DNA of 53,884 nt, from NCBI GenBank assembly GCA_022614735.1, contig JAKEHZ010000041.1, positions 1 to 53,884 of the forward strand, read 5' to 3'. Below are positions 1 to 7,810 of this stretch, piece after piece. The stretch comes from Acidobacteriota bacterium (GTDB lineage: Bacteria; Acidobacteriota; Blastocatellia; RBC074). Under the pieces are notes generated by a model that saw only the letters and a list, made by a program, of their open reading frames with translations, had not been told where the DNA came from and searched no databases. Both the position numbers and the translations under genes were made by a program. Positions within the stretch are counted from its first letter, which is position 1. Each line of letters begins with the position of its first letter.

Positions 1-42
1 GGGACGAATGCAGCGTTGCTTTTCAAACGATACGAAAAGTGA
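1..42 (+). pseudogene. Inverted copy of the fabF 3' end at the window edge
   Basis: Read forward, these 42 bases encode the last 13 residues of FabF (ending FKRYEK) followed by TGA, exactly as the minus-strand gene ends at 168-209. They are the outer part of a 100-bp perfect inverted repeat (1-100 and 110-209). Either a second fabF end lies in inverted orientation beyond the window, or the contig was folded back at a hairpin during assembly. The fold-back explanation seems likelier because the copy starts exactly at base 1. Confidence 0.6.
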
Positions 43-209
43 AGTAGAAGAGAGAATGCGAGGCAACAAGAATTGGCGAAAATAGACGAAACAAGCGAAA
101 ATGGGCACCTTTCGCTTGTTTCGTCTATTTTCGCCAATTCTTGTTGCCTCGCATTCTCTCTTCTACTTCACTTTTCGTATCGTTTGAAAAGCAACGCTGC
201 ATTCGTCCC
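1..209. repeat. 100-bp perfect inverted repeat with 9-nt loop
   Basis: Arms 1-100 and 110-209 are perfect reverse complements around a 9-nt loop (101-109). The outer 42 bp of each arm is fabF coding sequence. The inner part is noncoding and contains loose tandem words of the form GCGAAAATA/GACGAAACAA/GCGAAAAT, a period of about 9-10 nt like the other hairpins in the window. The core looks like a natural operon-end hairpin; its extension into fabF may be an assembly fold-back. Confidence 0.85.
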
Positions 210-1418
210 ACCAAACCCAAAACTATTGGACAACGCGTAACGAATACTCGCCGCGCGCGGCTGGTTCGGTACGAAATCAAGATCGCATTCCGGGTCCGGG
301 GTTTCGTAATTGATCGTCGGCGGCAGCATCTGATGATAGACAGTAAGCGTGGTGACTCCCGCTTCGAGCCCGCCAGCGCCGCCCAGCAAGTGTCCGGTCA
401 TTGATTTGGTCGAGCTGGCTGCGAGTTCATAAGCGTGATTGCCGAAGGCAGATTTGATCGCATTGGTTTCGTTAACATCACCGACCGGAGTCGATGTCCC
501 GTGAACGTTGATGTAATCCACCTCGTTCGGGTCAATTCCTGCATCTTTCATCGTTTTAAGCATAACACGGCGAGGGCCATCCAGATCCGGCATAGTAATA
601 TGGAAAGCATCGCTGGTCATTCCGTAGCCTACGACTTCGGCATAAATCCTGGCGCCCCGCGTCATTGCATGCTCGTGTTCTTCGAGGACCAAAATCCCCG
701 CCCCTTCACCAATGACGAAGCCATCACGGCCTTTGTCAAATGGGCGTGAGGCACTCGGCGGGTCCTCGTTGCGTGTCGAAAGTGCGTGCATTGCCGCAAA
801 TCCGCCAATCGACATCGGTGTAATAGCGCCTTCAGTTCCGCCACAGATCATCGCCGTAGCGTCGCCGCGCTGGATGATTTTGAAACTGTCACCCAGGGCG
901 TGCGCGCCGGAACTGCAAGCCGTCGCAGTGGCGGAGTTCGGCCCTTTCGCTCCGCTGTAGATCGAGACGTAACCTGAGGCGAGGTTGATAATCGATGCCG
1001 GGATGAAGAAGGGTGAGATGCGTCCCGGCCCACCTTCCAACATCTTCGAGTGCTCACGTTCGAAGACGCTGAAACCGCCAATGCCGCTGCCGATGAAAAC
1101 TCCGACCCCTTCCGCGTTCTCCTGAGTGATTTTCAATCCGGAATCAGCGAGCGCCTCTTTCGCAGCCGCGATAGCAAAGTAGATGAAATAGTCCATCTTC
1201 TTGAGTTCTTTCTTCTCGACAAATTTGAGCGGCTCGAATCCCTTGGTTTCAGCAGCGAAACGAACTTTATGTTGGCTGGTGTCGAAGCGCGTGATGTAAT
1301 CCACACCGCTGTGGCCGGCAATCAAACCAGACCATGTCTCCTCGGTTGTGTTGCCGAGCGGGCTGACCAGGCCGATACCGGTGACTACCACTCGCCTCTT
1401 GATTATCTGGTTGTTCAC
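168..1418 (-). CDS. fabF: 3-oxoacyl-[ACP] synthase II (KAS II)
   Basis: Condenses malonyl-ACP with acyl-ACP in the elongation step of type II fatty-acid synthesis in the cytoplasm. The thiolase-fold Cys-His-His triad is visible: Cys in TACSSGAHALG (about residue 168), His in NVHGTSTP (about 306) and His in KSMTGHLLGG (about 343). The GTG at 1418 is chosen as start because GAGG lies 9-12 nt upstream and it gives 416 residues, close to the E. coli length of 413; an upstream start would add nine basic residues not typical of the family. It is the last gene of the fab operon, about 190 bp after acpP. Its stop codon lies inside the long inverted repeat at the window edge. Confidence 0.96.
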   Translation of the reverse strand: MNNQIIKRRVVVTGIGLVSPLGNTTEETWSGLIAGHSGVDYITRFDTSQHKVRFAAETKGFEPLKFVEKKELKKMDYFIYFAIAAAKEALADSGLKITQENAEGVGVFIGSGIGGFSVFEREHSKMLEGGPGRISPFFIPASIINLASGYVSIYSGAKGPNSATATACSSGAHALGDSFKIIQRGDATAMICGGTEGAITPMSIGGFAAMHALSTRNEDPPSASRPFDKGRDGFVIGEGAGILVLEEHEHAMTRGARIYAEVVGYGMTSDAFHITMPDLDGPRRVMLKTMKDAGIDPNEVDYINVHGTSTPVGDVNETNAIKSAFGNHAYELAASSTKSMTGHLLGGAGGLEAGVTTLTVYHQMLPPTINYETPDPECDLDFVPNQPRAASIRYALSNSFGFGGTNAALLFKRYEK

Positions 1419-1609
1419 GAATTTCTTCCTCTTCTGAGATCTCAAATTTGAAATTTGAGATATGAGATAACGCCACTCCCTGTAGTAGAAACTGAATCAG
1501 CCACAAAAAGACACGAGCGATACAAAAGTAATCCGAAGTTCAATCAGCTTTTGTATATTTAGTGCCTCTTGTGGCTCATTCTTTCGCGCGGGCGATGAGA
1601 CTTTAGCGC

Positions 1610-1849
1610 CTATTTTTTGTGCTCATCGATGTAGGCGATGGCATCGCGCACGCTCTGAATCTTTTCGGCCTCTTCGTCAGGGATCTCGATCCCGAACTCC
1701 TCCTCAAAGCGCATTACCAGTTCGACCGTGTCGAGCGAATCTGCTCCGAGATCGTCGATGAAACGCGCATTCGGGGTTACTTCCGATTCATCCACCCCAA
1801 GCTCATCTACAATTATCTGTTTAACCTTATCTTCGATTGATTCTGCCAT
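1610..1849 (-). CDS. acpP: Acyl carrier protein
   Basis: Small acidic carrier (79 residues) that holds growing acyl chains on a 4'-phosphopantetheine arm. The attachment serine is Ser38 in the motif LGADSLD, followed by the usual acidic helix (VMRFEEEFGIEIPDEEAE). The ATG at 1849 is chosen because a strong GGAGG sits six bases upstream; an in-frame ATG four codons earlier would overlap that site. It lies between fabG and fabF as in many bacterial fab operons, separated from fabG by an ATTGCGG inverted-repeat block. The identification is secure. Confidence 0.97.
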   Translation of the reverse strand: MAESIEDKVKQIIVDELGVDESEVTPNARFIDDLGADSLDTVELVMRFEEEFGIEIPDEEAEKIQSVRDAIAYIDEHKK

Positions 1850-1865
1850 GAGTTCCTCCAAAAGT

Positions 1866-1980
1866 GATTGCGGACTTATGATTGCGGATTGCGGATTGCG
1901 GATTGCGGATTGATTGCGGGAAACTTCTCTTCAAATCCGCAATCCGCAATCCGCAATCCGCAATCATTAGTCCGCGATCA
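1866..1980. repeat. ATTGCGG heptamer array, inverted pair, copy 1
   Basis: Left arm 1866-1912 holds tandem GATTGCG heptamers. Right arm 1934-1980 is its reverse complement with a few mismatches, with a loop of about 21 nt. The block fills the fabG-acpP gap. The outer end of the right arm contains the fabG stop codon (1978-1980), so the repeat supplies the TGA. Confidence 0.93.
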
Positions 1981-2721
1981 CATATACATACCACCGTTTA
2001 CATTTATTACCTGGCCCGTAATATAGCCTGCCTCATCTGAGGCGAGAAATGCAACCGCATAGGCTATGTCAAGATCTGTCCCTGGACGTTTCAACGGGAT
2101 CTGCTCGAGCATTGCATTGCGTGCCGTTTCGTTCAAAGCCGACGTCATCGGTGTCTCGATGAAACCCGGAGCAATGGCATTGACCGTGATGTTGCGCGAA
2201 GCGTATTCGCGCGCGACTGCTTTTGTGAATCCGATGATGCCCGCTTTTGCCGAGATGTAATTCACCTGGCCGACATTGCCTGACTGGGCGACGACCGAAG
2301 TCAGATTAATAATGCGGCCGCGACGGGCTTTGGTCATCATCGGCAATACCTGCTGGGTCAGCAGGAAAACCCCCGTCAGATTGGTATTGATCACATCAGA
2401 CCAATCCTCTCGCTTCATGCGTAACATCAATCCATCGCGCGTAATGGCTGCGTTGTTGACCAGGATACTAACCGCACCGAGCTCAGATGAGACCTTTTCA
2501 ACGGCGGCCTTGATCTCATCAGCATTGGCCAGATCGCCACGTACCGCCACCGCGCGACGACCCCCTGCTCGTATTTCATCAGCAACGGCTTCACATTTAT
2601 CCAGCGAACGAGCCATCACTGCGACATCGGCGCCAAACTCGGATAAGACCTTAGCCGTGGCCCGACCGATACCTCGCGAGCCGCCGGTCACCAGCGCGAT
2701 TTGTCCTTTAAGATTAAACAT
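1978..2721 (-). CDS. fabG: 3-oxoacyl-[ACP] reductase
   Basis: NADPH-dependent short-chain dehydrogenase that reduces 3-oxoacyl-ACP after each condensation. The Rossmann motif GGSRGIG is at residues 13-19, the NNA motif near 89-91, and the catalytic Ser142, Tyr155 and Lys159 are present (Y-I-S-A-K). At 247 residues it has the normal family length and ends in the typical GGMYM. It lies between fabD and acpP on the same strand. Its stop codon falls within the terminal repeat of an ATTGCGG array, and its upstream gap to fabD is also filled by such an array. Confidence 0.97.
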   Translation of the reverse strand: MFNLKGQIALVTGGSRGIGRATAKVLSEFGADVAVMARSLDKCEAVADEIRAGGRRAVAVRGDLANADEIKAAVEKVSSELGAVSILVNNAAITRDGLMLRMKREDWSDVINTNLTGVFLLTQQVLPMMTKARRGRIINLTSVVAQSGNVGQVNYISAKAGIIGFTKAVAREYASRNITVNAIAPGFIETPMTSALNETARNAMLEQIPLKRPGTDLDIAYAVAFLASDEAGYITGQVINVNGGMYM

Positions 2722-2724
2722 ATT

Positions 2725-2831
2725 TGATTGCGGACTACTGATTGCGGATTGCGGACTGCGGATTGCGGATTTAATAGGAACTTCCTTCTAAATCCGCAAT
2801 CCGCAATCCGCAATCCGCAATCCGCAATCCC
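2725..2831. repeat. ATTGCGG heptamer array, inverted pair, copy 2
   Basis: Left arm 2725-2772 and right arm about 2790-2831 are heptamer arrays in opposite orientation, one unit reading CTGCGG instead of TTGCGG. The right arm is translated as the C-terminus of FabD (twice GLRIAD on the minus strand), and the fabD stop (2771-2773) lies at the inner edge of the left arm. The repeat therefore lies partly inside a coding region. Confidence 0.93.
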
Positions 2832-3715
2832 ACGTCCTTCCCTGATTCTCTGGCGATTGCCTTGACCAGACCGGTCAACACTTTACCCGGACCAACTTCA
2901 ACAAAAGTATCAACGCCCTGGTCGAGCATATACATGACGCTTTCGGCCCAACGCACTGGCGCAGAAATCTGGCGAATGAGTGCTCCGCGGGCTTGCGCGC
3001 CGGCAGTCACGAACTCCGCATCTACGTTGTTAATAATAGGGAATGAGAGATCATTGAAAGTCGTTGCTTCAAGTAATTCTGCCATTTTCTCCTGCACCGG
3101 CAACATCAAAGCCGAATGGAATGGCGCGCTGACTTTGAGCATTATCACACGCTTTGCGCCTCGCGTTTTGCATTCCTCAACTGCGCGTTCGACAGCTTCC
3201 TTATGCCCGGCGATAACAATCTGTGTCTGCGAATTGAAATTGGCCGGTGCACAAATTTGATCTCGAGCAGCAGCGGCGCAAGCTTCGGAAACTCTGCTGG
3301 CATCAATTCCCAGGACCGCAGCCATGGCGCCGGTGCCAAGAGGCACAGCCTCCTGCATCAATTCGCCTCGGCGACGTACCAGGCGGACCGCATCGCTCAA
3401 ACTCAGAGCCCCGGCGGCGACCAGTGCAGAGTACTCACCCAAACTATGGCCGGCAACGAAATCAGGGTTAATGCCTCTTTCAGACAGCAAGCGATAAGCT
3501 GCAACCGATACAGCCAGGATAGCTGGTTGCGTACTGGCAGTGAGTTGTAGAGTCTCTTCCGGGCCATTGAAGCAGAGGCTGCTCAAACTAAAGCCAAGCG
3601 CACGATCCGCTTCGTCAAAAACTGCGTGAGCGGCTGGAAATGCCTGGGCCAGCTCTCGCCCCATACCGGCGTGTTGTGAACCCTGACCGGGGAAGATGAA
3701 TGCGGTTTTACCCAT
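2771..3715 (-). CDS. fabD: Malonyl-CoA:ACP transacylase with repeat-encoded tail
   Basis: Transfers malonyl from CoA to ACP, supplying the extender unit. The FPGQGSQ motif opens the protein, the nucleophile is Ser91 in GHSLGEYSALVAAG, and His200 (APFHSALM) is the partner. The enzyme proper ends near KVLTGLVKAIARES. The last approximately 20 residues (from about 294 to 314) are encoded by an ATTGCGG repeat array and read GLRIADC/GLRIAD, so they are almost certainly a non-functional extension gained when the repeat removed the original stop codon. It lies directly downstream of plsX (6 bp gap). fabH, often found between plsX and fabD, is absent here. Confidence 0.95.
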   Translation of the reverse strand: MGKTAFIFPGQGSQHAGMGRELAQAFPAAHAVFDEADRALGFSLSSLCFNGPEETLQLTASTQPAILAVSVAAYRLLSERGINPDFVAGHSLGEYSALVAAGALSLSDAVRLVRRRGELMQEAVPLGTGAMAAVLGIDASRVSEACAAAARDQICAPANFNSQTQIVIAGHKEAVERAVEECKTRGAKRVIMLKVSAPFHSALMLPVQEKMAELLEATTFNDLSFPIINNVDAEFVTAGAQARGALIRQISAPVRWAESVMYMLDQGVDTFVEVGPGKVLTGLVKAIARESGKDVGLRIADCGLRIADLEGSSY

Positions 3716-3721
3716 AGACTA

Positions 3722-4747
3722 TCAACTGATCACCGCCATCCGACCGAGTTCGCTCTCGATACGTTCGCTCAATTTGCCTTTGTAAAACTCTTTGGCGACG
3801 CGGATAGCGTTCCGGATCGCTTTAGCGTTAGAGCTGCCGTGGCATATCACGCAGATCTGCTTGCAACCCAGCAGCGGCGCGCCGCCGAACTCCGAATAAT
3901 CAAGGCGCTTTTTGACGCTGCGGAATGCATTAAGCGATAGCATCGCTCCGATCTGCGTCAGGATTGTCTGCCCGAGCTCAGTCTTGAGCAGACCCATAAT
4001 CGCTTCAACCAGGCCCTCGCTCGTTTTCAAGATGACATTGCCTGTGAAGCCATCAGAGACTATCACGTCGACATCGCCGGTGAAGATGTCGCGCCCTTCG
4101 ACATTGCCGATAAAGTTAATGGGCGCCGCCTTCATGAGATTCAGAGTCTCTCTGGTCAATTCGTTCCCTTTGACATCCTCTTCGCCGATGCTCATCAAGC
4201 CGACATTTGGGTTGCGCACGCCGAGGATCGATCGCGAGTAGATTGAACCCATAATCGCGAACTGTTTGAGATGCTCGGGCTTGCATTCGGCATTTGCCCC
4301 GACATCGAGCAGAACAGTGCCAACTCCTTTGAGCGTGGGGAAGATGCCTGCGAGAGCCGGTCGGTCGACCGAGGGAAGAGTGCCAAGCATGAGTTTGGCC
4401 GTCGCCATGACGGCGCCCGTATTGCCCGCGCTCACCAGACCGTGCGCCTTTCCTTCGCGTACCAGTCTGGCTGCCACACGAATTGAGGAATCTCGTTTAC
4501 GACGCACAGCTTGCGCCACCGGATCATCCATAGTGATGATTTCTCTCGCATCGATGATTTCGATATGGAGGCGTTGTTTGCGTGGATTGGGCACGCCTTG
4601 ATGTTCCAACTCAGCGCGAATGCGTTCTTCCTGCCCGACAAGAAGAATGCGTGCGCGCAGATCGTGTGCAGCCTGAATGGCGCCTTCAACCTCGATGGCG
4701 GGGGCATTATCCCCACCCATTGCATCAACTGCAATTGTGGTGAGCAT
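3722..4747 (-). CDS. plsX: Phosphate acyltransferase
   Basis: Makes acyl-phosphate from acyl-ACP and inorganic phosphate, the first step towards phosphatidic acid in the PlsX/PlsY route. The N-terminus IAVDAMGGDNAP is the family signature, followed by the GNTGAVMA region and DVGANAECKPEHL. At 341 residues it has the normal length. The yceD-rpmF-plsX-fabD order is the classic bacterial arrangement linking ribosome assembly with lipid synthesis. No clear Shine-Dalgarno site precedes the ATG; instead a short tandem GGATG heptamer run lies immediately upstream (4753-4780), which may have displaced the original leader. Confidence 0.96.
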   Translation of the reverse strand: MLTTIAVDAMGGDNAPAIEVEGAIQAAHDLRARILLVGQEERIRAELEHQGVPNPRKQRLHIEIIDAREIITMDDPVAQAVRRKRDSSIRVAARLVREGKAHGLVSAGNTGAVMATAKLMLGTLPSVDRPALAGIFPTLKGVGTVLLDVGANAECKPEHLKQFAIMGSIYSRSILGVRNPNVGLMSIGEEDVKGNELTRETLNLMKAAPINFIGNVEGRDIFTGDVDVIVSDGFTGNVILKTSEGLVEAIMGLLKTELGQTILTQIGAMLSLNAFRSVKKRLDYSEFGGAPLLGCKQICVICHGSSNAKAIRNAIRVAKEFYKGKLSERIESELGRMAVIS

Positions 4748-4752
4748 TGGAC

Positions 4753-4780
4753 AAGGATGAAGGATGAGGGATGAGGGATG
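4753..4780. repeat. Four tandem heptamers (AAGGATG x2, AGGGATG x2)
   Basis: Four contiguous 7-nt units lie directly upstream of the plsX start codon, with a partial reverse-complement match (ATCCTCATCCC) about 30 nt further on. This is the same kind of short-word repeat seen in the window's hairpins, in a weak, mostly single-orientation form. Confidence 0.75.
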
Positions 4781-4830
4781 GTGGTGGGATGTGCCACAAG
4801 ATCATATCCTCATCCCCGAATTTGATGAGC

Positions 4831-5010
4831 TTATAGCCCTTTTTCAATCACTATGCGCCCGTGATAAAAACCGCAGGACACGCAAACACGATGTGGAAGT
4901 TTCATCGAGCCGCAATTCGGGCAGGCAATCAGGTTGACGCGCTTAAGCGCGTCATGTGATCGCCGCTTTCGGCTGCGCGATTTTGAATGACGTCTTTTAG
5001 GATTTGGCAT
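4831..5010 (-). CDS. rpmF: 50S ribosomal protein L32
   Basis: Small basic ribosomal protein of 59 residues beginning MPNPKRRHSKSRSRKRR. The zinc-ribbon cysteines are CPNC and CVSC, with the family's KLPHRVC and GFYHGR segments. The ATG at 5010 is chosen because GGGAG lies just upstream and the protein then starts as L32 normally does; the reading frame is open further upstream only because it runs through the repeat block. It is the second gene of the yceD-rpmF-plsX-fab operon. Confidence 0.96.
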   Translation of the reverse strand: MPNPKRRHSKSRSRKRRSHDALKRVNLIACPNCGSMKLPHRVCVSCGFYHGRIVIEKGL

Positions 5011-5043
5011 GGTTAATCTCCCAATAAAAATAATTGCAGTATT

Positions 5044-5145
5044 TTGAATGCGGACTACTGATTGCGGAATGCGGATTTGATAATGAAAGTTTCTCTTAAA
5101 TCCGCAATCCGCAATCCGCAATCCGCAATCAGTAGTCCGCATTCA
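5044..5145. repeat. ATTGCGG heptamer array, inverted pair, copy 3
   Basis: Left arm 5044-5078 and the longer right arm 5098-5145 (about four heptamers) are inverted around a loop of about 20 nt. The block sits between yceD and rpmF. As in copy 1, the outermost TGA of the repeat is the stop codon of the upstream gene (yceD, 5143-5145), followed by ATGCGGACTA. Confidence 0.93.
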
Positions 5146-5610
5146 ACAGTCACATTGCTCAACATTCAAGTCTGCGCCGCACTGCGTGCATAACCCCCGG
5201 CAGTCTTCACGGCAGAGCACGCGGCTGGGCAGGTTCAGTTCCAATTGCTCGAGCACCATCTCATCGAGATTGATCTCATCGTTCTCGTACATAGCGAAGT
5301 CAAGATCACGAGAGTTTAACTCGATTTCGCCTGTTCTGCTTTCGCCTGTATCCTCAGGGGTATAGAAGAGATCGACTGGAATCTCGAAGTTCAGAGGTAC
5401 TTGGTTCAAACAACGATCACAAGGAGCCACAAGCAAAGCTTTAATATTGCCGCGTAGCCGCATATCCATACCCGCGCGATCCACGCGTCCGGTCACCAGA
5501 GGCGGTTCCTGCAACTCAAACTCAAAATTGCCGGTATCGAGTTCGCCTGCCTGATATTGATGCTTGAAACGGAGCCCGTCAACAGGCAAGCGCACTAGCG
5601 AGATAATCAT
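5143..5610 (-). CDS. yceD: YceD/DUF177 family, 23S rRNA accumulation protein
   Basis: Member of the YceD/DUF177 family, encoded next to rpmF in most bacteria and needed for normal 23S rRNA levels in E. coli and plants. The protein has 155 residues, with a CDRC pair in the middle and the family's C-terminal cysteine cluster (REDCRGLCTQCGADLN...CDC). The ATG at 5610 is chosen because GAGGG precedes it and because an upstream in-frame ATG at 5655 would lie before the -10 box of the promoter at 5639-5666. First gene of the fab operon; its stop codon lies in an ATTGCGG repeat. Confidence 0.9.
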   Translation of the reverse strand: MIISLVRLPVDGLRFKHQYQAGELDTGNFEFELQEPPLVTGRVDRAGMDMRLRGNIKALLVAPCDRCLNQVPLNFEIPVDLFYTPEDTGESRTGEIELNSRDLDFAMYENDEINLDEMVLEQLELNLPSRVLCREDCRGLCTQCGADLNVEQCDC

Positions 5611-5638
5611 CTTTCCCTCGGTGCTGGCAAAGTGACTA

Positions 5639-5666
5639 ATTATATTTGGGGTCAAATGTTTGTCAA
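5639..5666 (-). promoter_or_regulatory. Strong sigma70-type promoter of the yceD-rpmF-plsX-fab operon
   Basis: On the minus strand, TTGACA (5661-5666) and TATAAT (5639-5644) are both perfect consensus hexamers separated by 16 bp. The predicted transcript starts about 20 nt before the yceD ATG at 5610, which supports that start choice. Confidence 0.85.
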
Positions 5667-5780
5667 CCTGTGTGAACGGGGCTACGTACCAACCGCGTAC
5701 TCATCCCGGTTCTACGACACGGTTAACTGAAGACTGTGCAAATTAAATTTGGTTGTTATCAACAAAAACAGGCTTATCGA

Positions 5781-5902
5781 GAAAGCGGATTCACCGCCGA
5801 GGCGCAGAGATCGCAGAGGAAGCGCAGAGTGCTCACATGAACTCCCGTTAACTCTCTGCGTCTCCTCTGCGATCTCTGCGCCTCGGCGGTGAATCCGCTT
5901 TC
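5781..5902. repeat. Inverted repeat of CGCAGAG words, 40-bp perfect arms
   Basis: Arms 5781-5820 and 5863-5902 are perfect reverse complements; pairing continues imperfectly into the 42-nt centre. The inner arm consists of CGCAGAG units spaced 9-11 nt apart. It lies between the fab operon promoter and the stop of the MFS gene (5953), in an otherwise empty gap of about 340 bp. Confidence 0.93.
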
Positions 5903-5952
5903 ATAATTCGAAACGATAGATTCAACTGGGCTTTTATTTGCACCAGCTTCAG

Positions 5953-7278
5953 TTAACTGATCTCCTGGGGTTCATCGAGAGGCGTGACCGGATCAATGAA
6001 TATCCAGCAAAATGCCCCCAGAAAATATATGGCGGCGGAGATGTAGAACGTGATTGCCCAATTTTGATTGGTCGCCAGAAGGATGTAACCCACCGCTAAC
6101 GGTCCGAACGCGCCGCCAAGATTTCCCATCATATTCATGCTGCCCGACAGAGTGCCGGCATACTTGCCACCGACGTCCATGCAGGCGCTCCAGCTCGGCG
6201 GCATGACGAGATCGTTGGAGAAGCTGGCCAGTCCCATGGCGACCATCGCCCACAACGGATCCGCGATATTGACCGAGAGTACCAGACACGACGAAGCACC
6301 GAAGAAGCCTATCCCGGAGAGCCAGCGACGCACGGCTCTGACATTGCCGGTCCGGTGTTCCAGGTAGGTCGAGAGATAGCCGCAGAAGATCGACCCCAGC
6401 CCGCCGAAAAAGAGGGGCAGGATGGCCAGTAGCGCGCCCTTCGTCATTGACACGCCTCGCGCTTCTTGCAGATAGGTCGGTAACCAGGTGATATAGAAAT
6501 ACCAGCCGTAAGCCAAACATATATACTGCGCCCAGAGCAACCAGACCGTCTTGGATTGCAGAAACCTCCTCCACGGGACCGGCCCGTGAGAGGCGATCAC
6601 AGTTTCGGCCGGCGGCAGTATCGCTTTCTCTGCTTGGTTGAGGCTGGGATGTTCACGCGGATTGTCACGGTACCATCGGAAAAAGAAGATCGCCCAGATC
6701 ACGCCGATCCAGCCGAAAATTTCGAACGCACGCCGCCAGGAGAGGTGATTGAGTATGAGCGCTACCAGGAGCGGGGTAAACGCGCCGCCCCAGCGCGCCG
6801 AGAGCCACATAATGCCTTGCGCTCGCACTCGCTCAGACTTCGGCAGCCAGGTCGTGAAAGCCCTCGTGAGGTTGGGGAAACAACCCGCCTCACCTGCGCC
6901 AAACAAAAAGCGCGTCACCAGCAGTGAAGTAAGATTCCAGACCCAACCCGTAGCGGCGGTGAAGAACGACCACATGAGGACGACGCGCATCAACACCTTG
7001 CGCGCGCCATAGCGGTCACCCATCCAGCCGCCGGGAATCTCAAACAGAGCATAAGCGAGGCCGAAGGCAAAAAAGGCCCATCCCATCTGATCCTTCGTCA
7101 GCCCCAAATCTCGACTGATAAATGGAGCTGCCTGCGAAATGCAGACGCGATCGATGTAAGTGATAACTGCCAGTGTGATGGCGAAGAAAATAACCCAGTA
7201 GCGTGCGCGAGTGGGTTGGTCGAGCGCTGTTTCAACTGTTGATGGTTGAATTACTTTTTCGGCGATCTGTTGTTCCAT
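5953..7278 (-). CDS. MFS transporter, anion:cation symporter (ACS) family
   Basis: Inner-membrane permease with the 12-helix MFS pattern (441 residues). The opening helix FFAITLAVITYIDRVC, the motif GWMGDRYGARKVL after helix 2, and the segment RFLFGAGEAGCFPN resemble ACS-family hexuronate/galactonate/phthalate transporters, so an organic or sugar acid anion is the likely substrate. The ATG at 7278 has GGAAGG eight bases upstream. It follows the universal stress gene by 20 bp and is probably co-transcribed with it. The exact substrate cannot be read from sequence. Confidence 0.88.
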   Translation of the reverse strand: MEQQIAEKVIQPSTVETALDQPTRARYWVIFFAITLAVITYIDRVCISQAAPFISRDLGLTKDQMGWAFFAFGLAYALFEIPGGWMGDRYGARKVLMRVVLMWSFFTAATGWVWNLTSLLVTRFLFGAGEAGCFPNLTRAFTTWLPKSERVRAQGIMWLSARWGGAFTPLLVALILNHLSWRRAFEIFGWIGVIWAIFFFRWYRDNPREHPSLNQAEKAILPPAETVIASHGPVPWRRFLQSKTVWLLWAQYICLAYGWYFYITWLPTYLQEARGVSMTKGALLAILPLFFGGLGSIFCGYLSTYLEHRTGNVRAVRRWLSGIGFFGASSCLVLSVNIADPLWAMVAMGLASFSNDLVMPPSWSACMDVGGKYAGTLSGSMNMMGNLGGAFGPLAVGYILLATNQNWAITFYISAAIYFLGAFCWIFIDPVTPLDEPQEIS

Positions 7279-7298
7279 TTGCACCTTCCATGGCGGAG

Positions 7299-7754
7299 TT
7301 ATGCTGTTTCACGATGGCGCACGAGTTCGACCGAACAATGCGCATGCGTTGCTATTGCGTGTGAGACCGAGCCGAGTAAGAATTTCTTTAATCCCCTATA
7401 ACCATGTGAACCGATGACAATCAGTTCAGCCCTCCAATTTTCGGCCTCCTCCAGAATCACATCTCTGGCCAGACCATCTTTTATCTCACTGGTGATGGTC
7501 AGATTTGCAACATCGCTGGCTCTGATTTTCTCGACCGCATGTCTAATTGCAGAGTCCGCCTGTTCTCGAGCAGCCTTGTCAAGTTCTACATAATAATTCT
7601 CAGGCAATACCCAGGTGTCGGTTGTCGGGACATAGGCCGGCTCGACGACAGAGATAACTTTAACTTCACTCTCCGCCGGCCAGGGGCGGTCGGCAACTGC
7701 GCTGACTGCTGCTTTGCTGCAATCTGAACCGTCAGTGGCCAATAGAATTTTCAT
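7299..7754 (-). CDS. Universal stress protein, UspA family
   Basis: Single-domain Usp of 151 residues. It starts MKILLATDGSDCS and carries the ATP-binding signature G-2x-G-9x-G-S (GSHGYRGLKKFLLGSVS) near the C-terminus, so it is probably the nucleotide-binding class. The ATG at 7754 follows AGGAGT; the longer open frame is not needed. It precedes the MFS gene and is divergent from the transglutaminase-like gene at 7811, with a 56-bp shared upstream region. Confidence 0.9.
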   Translation of the reverse strand: MKILLATDGSDCSKAAVSAVADRPWPAESEVKVISVVEPAYVPTTDTWVLPENYYVELDKAAREQADSAIRHAVEKIRASDVANLTITSEIKDGLARDVILEEAENWRAELIVIGSHGYRGLKKFLLGSVSHAIATHAHCSVELVRHRETA

Positions 7755-7810
7755 AATTATTACTCCTTTTATCATTGAGACTTAAATCAATCAAATATTA
7801 TGATCGGAAT

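Noticed and set aside
2276..2791. 171-residue forward open frame opposite fabG
   Set aside because: It is the antisense shadow of fabG plus the ATTGCGG repeat; fabG is unmistakable on the other strand.
1866..5145. CRISPR array from regularly spaced ATTGCGG repeats
   Set aside because: The units are contiguous 7-mers without spacers and occur as facing inverted arms; no cas genes are nearby.
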